Source: Candidatus Pacearchaeota archaeon
GTDB taxonomy: Archaea; Nanobdellota; Nanobdellia; Pacearchaeales; GW2011-AR1
Direction: 5' to 3'
DNA: 7,337 nt
Assembly: GCA_030699205.1 (NCBI GenBank)
Contig: JAUYJY010000050.1
Span: 1-7,337 of the forward strand
Shown here: positions 1 to 4,124 of the stretch, in pieces
Layout of the letters: each line of letters starts with the position of its first letter
Numbering within the stretch: the first letter of the stretch is position 1
Made by a program: the position numbers and the translations under genes
The notes under the pieces: generated by a model
What the model was told of the DNA's origin: nothing
The model's input: the letters and a program-made list of their open reading frames with translations, nothing else
Databases searched by the model: none

Positions 1-325
1 TTCCTTAGATTTATTGTGTTTAGACTTTGACTCATAAGCACACTCAATAATCCTATTATCATCAGGGTCATCTTTGACATCATACTTTGTTATCTTTCGG
101 TTTTACTAAAGTCAGAAATGCAAGAACTTTTTCCATAATCTCTACTACTTCTTCATCAGAAAAATCAAAGTCTCTCCTTAATACTTTTTGATATTCATTG
201 AGAATTTCTAAAGAAGAATATATTTTAATATTCTGCCTAATTAAATCGTACAACAATTTTTGAGCAACACTTCCATCCCACAACGTAGCAGAGAGTAGCA
301 CATTCGTGTCAAATGTAACAACCAT
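1..325 (-). pseudogene. PIN-domain toxin (vapC-1), frameshifted and cut by the window edge
   Basis: This is the toxin half of a VapBC-type module and would be a PIN-fold, metal-dependent ribonuclease. The ATG at 325 lies 2 nt after the vapB-1 stop. Residues 1-81 show the PIN start (TFDTNVLLSA, with Asp6 as the first catalytic acid) and a mid-domain Glu44 (ILNEYQKVL). The frame stops at TGA (82-80). The adjacent frame then gives DVKDDPDDNRIIECA, which aligns with KDDPDDNAILETA of vapC-2, so one base was gained or two were lost near 82. That frame stays open to position 1, but its last residues (SKSKHNKSKE) lack the hydrophobic strand and the GD motif expected there, so decay may continue. The general family resembles the long PIN proteins labelled 'putative toxin-antitoxin system toxin component, PIN family'. 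The break lies inside a 28-bp patch shared with the integrase gene. It is probably inactive, although a sequencing error cannot be excluded. Confidence 0.8.
71..98. repeat. 28-bp patch identical to part of the integrase gene
   Basis: Positions 71-98 are identical to 2188-2215, where the same bases encode the integrase segment KITKYDVKE in a different reading frame. Neither flank extends the match. On the left the patch overlaps by 5 bp (71-75) a separate 21-bp identity between vapC-1 (55-75) and vapC-2 (922-942). The vapC-1 frameshift lies inside the patch. Confidence 0.85.
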
Positions 326-327
326 GA

Positions 328-576
328 TTATTTAGCCTGTAAATCTTTTTCAGTAAAGCCTTTACTTTGTAATTTTTTCTTGGTTTTTTTGGCAAGAAGT
401 CCTAAGTCTTTAATAAGATCTTCCTTATTGGGCATAGCAATTTTCTTTAATACAATGGTGTCTTTGGTTCCAACTACAGCAAATACAGTTCCTGTATGTG
501 CATTTAACTCTTCTCTTACATCCATTGGAATAACAATCTGCCCTTTTGAAGACATTTTTACAGTTTCAATTGTCAT
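328..576 (-). CDS. AbrB/SpoVT-type antitoxin (vapB-1)
   Basis: This 82-aa antitoxin begins with the swapped-hairpin AbrB DNA-binding signature (VKMSSKGQIVIPMDVREEL, about residues 6-24). A Lys-rich C-terminal tail follows (about residues 50-82), where such antitoxins usually bind and block the PIN toxin. The start at 576 is preferred over the ATG at 588: the sequence GGAGGT (586-581) sits 4 nt before the 576 ATG, and the upstream ATG overlaps this ribosome binding site. vapC-1 begins 2 nt after the stop, so the two would be translationally coupled. A TATA box at 619-628 and a 17-bp palindrome at 598-614 fit autoregulation. The antitoxin is intact although its partner toxin is broken. Confidence 0.88.
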   Translation of the reverse strand: MTIETVKMSSKGQIVIPMDVREELNAHTGTVFAVVGTKDTIVLKKIAMPNKEDLIKDLGLLAKKTKKKLQSKGFTEKDLQAK

Positions 577-597
577 TTTTACCTCCATAATTCTTAC

Positions 598-614
598 TTT
601 CTTACTGTAAGAAA
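598..614. promoter_or_regulatory. Palindromic candidate operator upstream of vapB-1
   Basis: TTTCTTACTGTAAGAAA is a perfect palindrome apart from its central base. It lies between the TATA box and the vapB-1 start, around the expected transcription start, where an AbrB-type antitoxin would be expected to repress its own operon. The regulatory role is inferred from position and symmetry. Confidence 0.5.
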
Positions 615-616
615 AG

Positions 617-635
617 CTTATTTAAATACTTTTTG
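617..635 (-). promoter_or_regulatory. Archaeal BRE/TATA promoter for vapBC-1
   Basis: Read on the minus strand, an A-rich BRE-like stretch (AAAAAG) precedes TATTTAAATA. The TATA centre is about 48 nt before the ATG at 576, predicting a leader of roughly 20-25 nt that contains the GGAGGT site. The arsR promoter (3756-3770) has the same AAAAAGTATTTAAA core. Confidence 0.55.
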
Positions 636-653
636 ATTTACAGGGTTTATATT

Positions 654-798
654 CTAAACAAGATTATCATTTAAACTGTCAAGTGGACTCTTTACTTTTA
701 CAAATGAAGGAGAAGCCATATGGACGTAAACCATGGTTGTCTTTAAGCTGCTATGTCCAAGTAAAGATTATATTGTGAGTAAATCATAACCATCTTGA
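654..798 (-). repeat. Orphan copy of the integrase 3' end (repeat copy 1)
   Basis: Positions 664-798 match 1507-1641 at 133 of 135 bases and correspond to the C-terminal part of the integrase gene without its body. In integrase frame it carries the same in-frame TAA, then GHSSLKTTMVYVHMASPS and KVKSPLDSL, and ends at its own TAG (656-654) after a diverged NDNLV. The two differences are Asn versus Lys and a silent Ser codon. It separates the two vapBC modules. Its upstream edge supplies the last codons and stop of vapC-2, and the vapB-1 promoter begins just beyond its far end. The best reading is a recombination-site remnant or a duplicated att-bearing gene end. Confidence 0.9.
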
Positions 799-1200
799 TA
801 TACCCAAAAATTCACTCGCCGTAACGATTTTAACTTTTGCTAATTCTTTTAGTTTTAGTAAATGCGGATCTCCACTGATGAGATAATCAACATTTCCTAC
901 TATCGCTGTTTCTAGAATTGCATTATCATCAGGGTCATCTTTAACAATATTTACTTTATTGGAAATCTCAACCACCATAGAAATTTCAAGAAGTATGGAA
1001 ATAAAGGTTGCTTTTTGCTCTTCAGTAAAATTGAATTTTGGATAGTCCATCACCCTCTTTAATTCTCCAACTTGTTCTGGAGAAGTTATCAGCTCTAATT
1101 CTCCATTCAGACATCTCTCAAAAATTACTTTTGGTTTTCCAGACCAGCCAAGAGCAGAAATAAGAATGTTGGTATCTAAGAGGACTTTCGTCTTGCCCAC
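784..1200 (-). CDS. PIN-domain toxin (vapC-2)
   Basis: This intact 138-aa PIN protein is probably a ribonuclease toxin neutralised by VapB-2. The visible acidic set is Asp9 (LLDTNILIS), Glu46 (VGELKRVM), Asp92 in DPDDN and Asp111 in SGDPHLL, the arrangement of the longer PIN toxin family also represented by vapC-1. The start is a GTG at 1200, because a TGA lies upstream in frame; a GAGG at about 1211-1208 could serve as ribosome binding site. The gene overlaps the end of vapB-2 by 25 nt, indicating coupled translation. The family-like region ends near EFLGI; the last residues SRWL and the stop are read from the first bases of integrase-tail copy 1, so the C-terminus and termination codon were set by the cassette junction. 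Confidence 0.9.
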   Translation of the reverse strand: MGKTKVLLDTNILISALGWSGKPKVIFERCLNGELELITSPEQVGELKRVMDYPKFNFTEEQKATFISILLEISMVVEISNKVNIVKDDPDDNAILETAIVGNVDYLISGDPHLLKLKELAKVKIVTASEFLGISRWL

Positions 1201-1442
1201 TTCACAGCCTCATCCACATTTTCCTGTGTAACTTTATATTTCTTGAATTGCTTCTCAATTTCTTTGGATAACTTCTGAAATTCCGCTTTAACGTTTGGTA
1301 TTTCAACTTTCTTAAATAGTATCCCTCCTTTTACCGGGAAAGGGACAAATCTATCCCCAGGAGTAAATCCTTCGTCCATCCTAATACCCTGAGGAACTAC
1401 TAATTGTCCTTTCGGACTCATTTTTACAAGATCAGTATCCAT
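1176..1442 (-). CDS. AbrB/SpoVT-type antitoxin (vapB-2)
   Basis: This 88-aa antitoxin has the AbrB motif LVKMSPKGQLVVPQGIR (about residues 5-21), a continuing beta-rich DNA-binding domain (PGDRFVPFPVKGGILFKKV), and a charged helical tail (about residues 52-88) that would bind VapC-2. The ATG at 1442 is supported by GGGAGT at 1454-1449, 6 nt upstream. The gene shares little with vapB-1 beyond the KMSxKGQxVxP core, so the two modules are not a recent duplication of each other even though the integrase tails beside them nearly are. Its promoter starts within a few bases of the integrase stop codon. Three GTTAAAC repeats between TATA and start are a likely autoregulatory site. Confidence 0.88.
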   Translation of the reverse strand: MDTDLVKMSPKGQLVVPQGIRMDEGFTPGDRFVPFPVKGGILFKKVEIPNVKAEFQKLSKEIEKQFKKYKVTQENVDEAVKWARRKSS

Positions 1443-1463
1443 TTTTTTACTCCCAAGATTTAT

Positions 1464-1486
1464 GTTAAACAGTTAAACAGTTAAAC
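1464..1486. promoter_or_regulatory. Triple GTTAAAC iteron, candidate VapB-2 operator
   Basis: GTTAAAC occurs at 1464-1470, 1472-1478 and 1480-1486, a perfect 8-bp period. The array spans the expected transcription start between the TATA box and the vapB-2 ribosome binding site. A binding role for the antitoxin or toxin-antitoxin complex is inferred. Confidence 0.5.
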
Positions 1487-1500
1487 TATATAAACCTTTC
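1487..1500 (-). promoter_or_regulatory. Archaeal BRE/TATA promoter for vapBC-2
   Basis: The minus strand reads GAAAGGTTTATATAG, a good BRE plus TATA box centred about 49 nt before the ATG at 1442. It directly abuts the integrase stop codon at 1500-1502, so the toxin-antitoxin unit carries its own promoter right at the end of the integrase gene. Confidence 0.65.
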
Positions 1501-1506
1501 TATGCG

Positions 1507-1641
1507 TTATCCTTTAAACTGTCAAGTGGGCTCTTTACTTTTACAAATGAAGGAGAAGCCATATGGACGTAAACCATGGTTGTCTTTAAGCTGCTATGTC
1601 CAAGTAAAGATTATATTGTGAGTAAATCATAACCATCTTGA
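1507..1641. repeat. Integrase 3'-end direct repeat, copy 2 (in situ)
   Basis: This is the genuine integrase C-terminal coding segment, from about Gln232 to Asn276, and matches 664-798 at 133 of 135 bases at a constant offset of 843. Within it, ATGG and CCAT around 7 central bases (1563-1577 and 720-734) form a short inverted pair over the catalytic Tyr codons. This is a speculative recombinase core. Confidence 0.9.
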
Positions 1642-2187
1642 ACAAGGTGAGTTGCAAAAGAGTGTCTTAATGTATGAGGATGAACACTTTTCTTTATTCC
1701 TGCTTTTTTACAGGCTTTCTTTACTATTTCATAAACCGTTCTTGTTGACATTCTGCCATTATAACTCTGAAAAAGCAACGAATCTGCCTCAAGTTTATTT
1801 ATAGAGATGTAATCAATTACTTTCTGGTTTAACGATTTTGCAATAATAAACAATCTATCTTTTTTGCCTTTGCCTTCCCTAACCCATCCATAATCTTTAT
1901 CAAATTCAAAATCTTTTACTTTTAAATTGATTAACTCACTTACGCGTAATCCAGCAGAGTATAAAATATTTATCATGAGTTTATGTTTTTGGTTTAGGAT
2001 AGACTCAAATAATTTATTCACTTCTTCTTTGGTTAAGAATACTGGAAGTTTTTTAGGTGTTTTAGAATAAGGTAGTTGAATAAAAAACTTTTTGTTTAAA
2101 ATTTCTTCAAGAGCAAATTTTATCGATTGCAGATAAAGGTTTAAAGTACTTCCTGACAAATTCTTTTCTGATAAATAATAGATATAT

Positions 2188-2215
2188 TCTTTGACATCAT
2201 ACTTTGTTATCTTTC
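2188..2215. repeat. Integrase partner of the 28-bp patch in vapC-1
   Basis: This stretch is identical to 71-98. Here it is in its natural context, encoding about residues 40-49 of the integrase in an unbroken frame, so this is the more likely donor. Confidence 0.85.
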
Positions 2216-2354
2216 TTGGTTCTTTTTGGCACTTTTTCAGAAAATTCCGCATACAGTATATATAAGATTTGACTGTTTTGGGGCTGTATCTTCTGCGAAA
2301 AAGCTCTCTTTCCATAAGATAGAGTATGTCCATGTCTACTTAGAGAAAGATAGG

Positions 2355-2362
2355 CTTTAAAT
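2355..2362 (-). promoter_or_regulatory. TATA box of the integrase gene
   Basis: ATTTAAAG on the minus strand is centred about 26 nt upstream of the integrase ATG at 2333. Archaeal transcription begins about 25 nt from the TATA centre, so the mRNA would start at or near the ATG. No Shine-Dalgarno is visible, consistent with a leaderless message. Confidence 0.5.
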
Positions 2363-2462
2363 GGATTTTCTAAGATTTTCCGGAAGATTTACGGATTTAT
2401 CATTGTTGGATGGGTACGATATATTTGATTTTGAACCTGCCTAAATTGAGACCTAATAGTCT

Positions 2463-2478
2463 AAAAAGGCTTTATAAG
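2463..2478 (+). promoter_or_regulatory. Possible plus-strand BRE/TATA
   Basis: The plus strand has an A-rich AAAAAGG followed by CTTTATAAG, predicting a start near 2500 and a transcript through the hairpin-rich 2510-2590 region toward the 3' end of the dsrE-family gene. No ORF follows it, so it would make a small or antisense RNA if used. Confidence 0.25.
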
Positions 2479-2509
2479 AGAATATTCAACTATAGGGTGT
2501 TATATTCAA

Positions 2510-2544
2510 TCGTCGTGTAAAATTATTAAGAGGGGGTTTCCGCC
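2510..2544. repeat. Left inverted repeat flanking the arsR operon
   Basis: TCGTCGTGT (2510-2518) and GGGGGTTTCCGCC (2532-2544) are matched exactly on the opposite strand by 3828-3840 and 3856-3864, with spacers of 13 and 15 nt that are only loosely similar. Together they form imperfect arms of about 35 bp around a 1.35-kb segment holding just the three-gene operon. Confidence 0.7.
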
Positions 2545-2549
2545 TTTTA

Positions 2550-2560
2550 GTGCTTCGCAC
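2550..2560. repeat. Short hairpin with TTC loop
   Basis: GTGCTTCGCAC folds into a 4-bp stem with a TTC triloop. Near-identical hairpins recur at 4054-4061 and, as TGCCTTCGGCA, at 3876-3886 and 6521-6531, so it belongs to a dispersed hairpin family. Confidence 0.5.
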
Positions 2561-2567
2561 ATTTAGC

Positions 2568-2584
2568 CTTTTTCTACGAAAAAG
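2568..2584 (-). terminator. Hairpin 20 nt after the dsrE-family gene
   Basis: CTTTTTC-TAC-GAAAAAG is a perfect 7-bp stem with a 3-nt loop just downstream of the last gene of the arsR operon, and it contains a T run on the minus strand. It is a reasonable transcript-end or 3'-stabilising structure for that operon. Confidence 0.45.
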
Positions 2585-2604
2585 AAATTTTATGGGGGGA
2601 TTTC

Positions 2605-2928
2605 CTAACCAAATGTCAAAACTTTGTCAGATTCTTCAACTAAATTTAACAAGTCTTTCATGGTTGAAATTGGACAAACATTGCTACTCTCTTTTTTTCT
2701 TGATTTTAAGCAAGTTCCACAAGCCAATATCTGCCCTTTGTTTTCAATAAATAAATCAGTCTGTTCTTTTACATTGTATTTTTCATCTTTAATATCCTCA
2801 ATTTCAACCCCTTTATTTATTAAGAAAACTTTTACTTCATGATTTGCTTTTAATGACGTACTTCCAAATCTAAAAGCATTCCAAACAACTTCTGGCTCAT
2901 TTGTCCCTATTATAATTCCAAATTTCAT
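2605..2928 (-). CDS. DsrE-family small sulfur-relay-like protein
   Basis: This 107-aa soluble protein has the DsrE-like opening strand (MKFGIIIGTNEPEVVWNAFRF), a middle strand (HEVKVFLINKGVE), and a Cys motif LACGTCLKSR (Cys70, Cys73) followed by Cys85 (NVCPISTM), ending with SDKVLTF. DsrE-fold proteins carry or reduce sulfur on such cysteines, for example as persulfide. The exact substrate here is unknown, and no DsrF/DsrH or Tus partners are visible. It is the last gene of the operon: its ATG overlaps the preceding stop as ATGA, and GGTGG lies just upstream. Co-expression with an ArsR repressor and a Met/His-rich surface protein suggests a role in thiol or metal stress. The family call is firm; the role is inferred. 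Confidence 0.85.
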   Translation of the reverse strand: MKFGIIIGTNEPEVVWNAFRFGSTSLKANHEVKVFLINKGVEIEDIKDEKYNVKEQTDLFIENKGQILACGTCLKSRKKESSNVCPISTMKDLLNLVEESDKVLTFG

Positions 2929-3407
2929 TTTTTACCACCTTTATTTTGCATGTTTTTCCATAATTTTAGAATCCAGAGATAAACTAAAATTATAAGTCCA
3001 ATTAATAGAATTATATATAGGATATTTATAAAATTCCAATAACCAAAACCATACCCCAAATTTCCCATCATTCCTGAACCCATCATCATATTCATCATGC
3101 CTCCGCCCATCATTCCACCAACATCTTCGTTACAATAAAGTCGTTTAGCCATCTGAATATGCATTTGCTTTAAAGTATCAGAACCTTCGCCACCCATCAT
3201 ATGATCCATCATTTCATGGGCTTCGCCAGGGTGCATTTGTTCCATATAATAGTCTCCCATAGCTTCAAGTTGTTCATCTGTAAGTTTATCACAACTAATT
3301 CCTGAATCAATAAGTTGTTTTGTCTCAGTAAAATTATGTTCGTGAGCAAAAACTAAACTAATATTGAGTAATAAAACAACCATTATTGCGAATAATATTT
3401 TTCTCAT
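2925..3407 (-). CDS. Exported, membrane-anchored Met/His-rich protein, putative metal binder
   Basis: This 160-aa protein starts with a signal peptide (positive MRK, hydrophobic residues 4-19, likely cleavage after VFA at 21, before HEHN). The exported part has two Cys (39 and 92) and clusters of His and Met (HEH 22-24, MEQMHPGEAHEMMDHMM 55-71, MHIQM 82-86). A Gly/Met-rich stretch follows (GGMMGGGMMNMMMGSGMMG, 97-115). One membrane segment (about 126-148) and a Lys-rich cytosolic tail end it. Thioether and imidazole side chains in this density are typical of Cu(I)- or Ag(I)-binding surface proteins, so metal capture or delivery outside the cell is the best guess; no named family is claimed. 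The ATG at 3407 follows the arsR stop by 9 nt, with GAGGTG overlapping that stop. Confidence 0.85.
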   Translation of the reverse strand: MRKILFAIMVVLLLNISLVFAHEHNFTETKQLIDSGISCDKLTDEQLEAMGDYYMEQMHPGEAHEMMDHMMGGEGSDTLKQMHIQMAKRLYCNEDVGGMMGGGMMNMMMGSGMMGNLGYGFGYWNFINILYIILLIGLIILVYLWILKLWKNMQNKGGKK

Positions 3408-3416
3408 TTTTTCACC

Positions 3417-3731
3417 TCATAATTCTTCAACAATTTTTCCATTTTTCTTTAGTTTTTCAGTCAAAACATCTCTTATTATATCAAAAGCTTTGATTATTTT
3501 TGGATTTGTAAGTTTGTAATAGATATTCTTACCTTTCCTGTTTGATGTAACAATTCCCTTGGATTTCATAATTGACAAATGCTGGGAGATATTGGCTTGA
3601 CTTAATTTCGTCTTTTTTATCAATTCTGTTACTGATAATTCTTTATCTCTCAATAAATTCAATATTTCCAACCTTGTTGAATTTGAAAATACTTTGCACA
3701 TTTCAGCATGAATTTCATATATTTCTTTCAT
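3417..3731 (-). CDS. ArsR/SmtB-family winged-helix repressor
   Basis: This 104-aa regulator has the ArsR fold: helix 1-2 (CKVFSNSTRLEILNLL, residues 12-27), helix-turn-helix (ELSVTELIKKTKLSQANISQHLSIMKSKGIV, about 31-61), wing (SNRKGKNIYYKL) and a C-terminal dimerisation helix. The classical ELCVCDL metal site is absent, since the matching segment reads ELSVTEL. The only Cys is Cys12, with His8 one turn earlier (EIHAEMC), so the sensed signal cannot be read off and might be a metal bound at the N-terminus or a redox/sulfur signal. It heads the operon, and a palindrome lies between its TATA box and start, consistent with self-repression relieved by the inducer. The ATG at 3731 fits a very short or absent leader. 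Confidence 0.93.
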   Translation of the reverse strand: MKEIYEIHAEMCKVFSNSTRLEILNLLRDKELSVTELIKKTKLSQANISQHLSIMKSKGIVTSNRKGKNIYYKLTNPKIIKAFDIIRDVLTEKLKKNGKIVEEL

Positions 3732-3739
3732 ATTGTTAT

Positions 3740-3755
3740 ATTAGAATAATCTAAT
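3740..3755. promoter_or_regulatory. Candidate ArsR operator
   Basis: ATTAGA-N4-TCTAAT is a perfect 6-bp inverted repeat next to the TATA box and across the region between it and the arsR start. Its size and spacing suit a winged-helix dimer. Binding is inferred. Confidence 0.55.
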
Positions 3756-3770
3756 GTTTAAATACTTTTT
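3756..3770 (-). promoter_or_regulatory. Archaeal BRE/TATA promoter of the arsR operon
   Basis: The minus strand reads AAAAAGTATTTAAAC, with its TATA centre about 30 nt before the arsR ATG. The core matches that of the vapBC-1 promoter. Confidence 0.6.
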
Positions 3771-3827
3771 GGTTATTAAACGAAAATTCCCTACTTCCTT
3801 TTTCAGGAAAAAAAGCAAAAAAACAGC

Positions 3828-3864
3828 GGCGGAAACCCCCATAAGTAAAATATAGACACGACGA
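3828..3864. repeat. Right inverted repeat flanking the arsR operon
   Basis: GGCGGAAACCCCC (3828-3840) and ACACGACGA (3856-3864) are the reverse complements of 2532-2544 and 2510-2518. No target-site duplication is evident and no transposase lies between the arms. Confidence 0.7.
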
Positions 3865-3908
3865 CTTTGATTTTTTGCCTTCGGCATCGTTGCACTAAAA
3901 ATCAAGTC
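3863..3908. ncRNA. Stem-loop, possible structured RNA or repeat element
   Basis: GACTTTGATTTTT (3863-3875) pairs with AAAAATCAAGTC (3897-3908), leaving one bulged T. The loop carries a second hairpin, TGCC-TTC-GGCA (3876-3886). The loop sequence recurs at 6520-6545 without the outer stem. It could be the fold of a repeat element or part of a small RNA; no known RNA class is recognised. Confidence 0.35.
3875..3900 (+). repeat. 26-bp dispersed direct repeat, copy 1
   Basis: This copy is identical to 6520-6545. It contains the hairpin TGCCTTCGGCA followed by TCGTTGCACTAAAA. The two copies lie in the spacers on either side of the prolyl oligopeptidase gene in the same orientation. Confidence 0.85.
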
Positions 3909-3930
3909 TTCCCTTTGGTCAGACGAATAT

Positions 3931-3950
3931 AACAGCGATTCAACTCAATT
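3931..3950 (+). repeat. Gapped direct repeat, copy 1
   Basis: AACAGCGATT-N4-TCAATT recurs at 6361-6380 with a different N4 (CAAC here, ATAT there). Together with the neighbouring repeats it shows that the spacers flanking the peptidase gene are built from shared modules. Confidence 0.55.
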
Positions 3951-4005
3951 ACTGGGAAGCCTTAAACCCCCGACCACCCACCCCTAAAATGGAGAGAGTG
4001 CCGTT
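3949..4005. repeat. Inverted repeat flanking the peptidase gene, left arm
   Basis: TTACTGGGAAGCCTT (3949-3963) and GAGAGAGTGCCGTT (3992-4005) are the exact reverse complements of 6273-6287 and 6230-6243. The interiors have the same length (28 and 29 nt) but unrelated sequence, so the ends are conserved while the middle has diverged. Confidence 0.75.
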
Positions 4006-4046
4006 AAATACAAAAGAAAAACTTCTCTTAACCGACCACGAAAACT

Positions 4047-4070
4047 CAAAAAATGCTTCGCACTTTTTCT
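4047..4070 (-). terminator. Hairpin downstream of the prolyl oligopeptidase gene
   Basis: An A run, TGC-TTC-GCA and a T run pair into a stem of about 8 bp with one mismatch and a TTC loop, roughly 55 nt after the peptidase stop codon. On the minus strand it is followed by T residues, so it could mark the transcript end. It also resembles the dispersed TTC hairpins. Confidence 0.4.
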
Positions 4071-4124
4071 AACAAAGGTTAAGAGGTTCGTTTCACTCAC
4101 ACAAATTTTTCTATGAGTTGGAGT

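Larger units (their letters stand above)
1500..2333 (-). pseudogene. XerA-like tyrosine recombinase/integrase with an in-frame TAA
   Basis: This site-specific recombinase reads as 277 codons with one internal TAA at codon 241 (1613-1611). It shows an N-terminal SAM-like core-binding domain (RRRYSPKTVKSY, about residues 13-85) and a catalytic domain with Arg130 (SAGLRVSELINL), Lys155 (EGKGKKDR), and His220/Arg223 (HPHTLRHSFATHL). After the TAA the same frame continues with Gly-His246-Ser-Ser and Tyr255 (TTMVYVHM), ending KSPLDSL-KDNA at TAG 1502-1500. Termination at the TAA removes both the box II His and the nucleophilic Tyr, so the 240-aa product should be catalytically dead. CAA is the likely ancestral codon, since Gln is usual there. 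The region after the TAA stays conserved, which suggests recent loss or a readthrough case. The ATG at 2333 lies 26 nt from a TATA centre, fitting a leaderless mRNA. Confidence 0.88.
3771..4124. other. 354-bp non-coding spacer rich in repeats and hairpins
   Basis: No convincing gene is visible between the arsR promoter and the prolyl oligopeptidase 3' end. The stretch holds the right inverted repeat of the arsR segment (3828-3864), a stem-loop (3863-3908), one copy of a 26-bp dispersed repeat (3875-3900), half of a 20-bp gapped direct repeat (3931-3950), one arm of the repeat inverted around the peptidase gene (3949-4005), and a hairpin near 4047-4070. It is noticeably richer in G and C runs than the genes. 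No tRNA-like T-loop or cloverleaf was seen. Confidence 0.6.

Noticed and set aside
380..610. Plus-strand ORF of 76 aa
   Set aside because: It is the antisense shadow of vapB-1, which has a clear AbrB motif, Shine-Dalgarno and promoter on the other strand.
1611..1613. Stop-codon reassignment at the integrase TAA
   Set aside because: TAA ends vapB-1 and the right-edge partial gene in this window, so it is an ordinary stop here; the Pyl codon would be TAG.
664..1641. CRISPR array or long-repeat array
   Set aside because: There are only two copies of a 135-bp coding repeat, 843 bp apart, with genes between them; no short regularly spaced repeats exist.
2377..2384. Palindrome TTCCGGAA upstream of the integrase promoter
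   Set aside because: It is only 8 bp, without extended symmetry or a second copy, so it is too weak to call as an operator.
2550..2842. Plus-strand ORFs of 66 and 72 aa
   Set aside because: They overlap the dsrE-family gene on the opposite strand and run through hairpin repeats; no domain or start signal supports them.
3771..4124. tRNA or rRNA fragment in the GC-richer spacer
   Set aside because: No T-loop consensus, acceptor-stem pairing or recognisable rRNA block was found; the GC-rich parts are repeats and hairpins.
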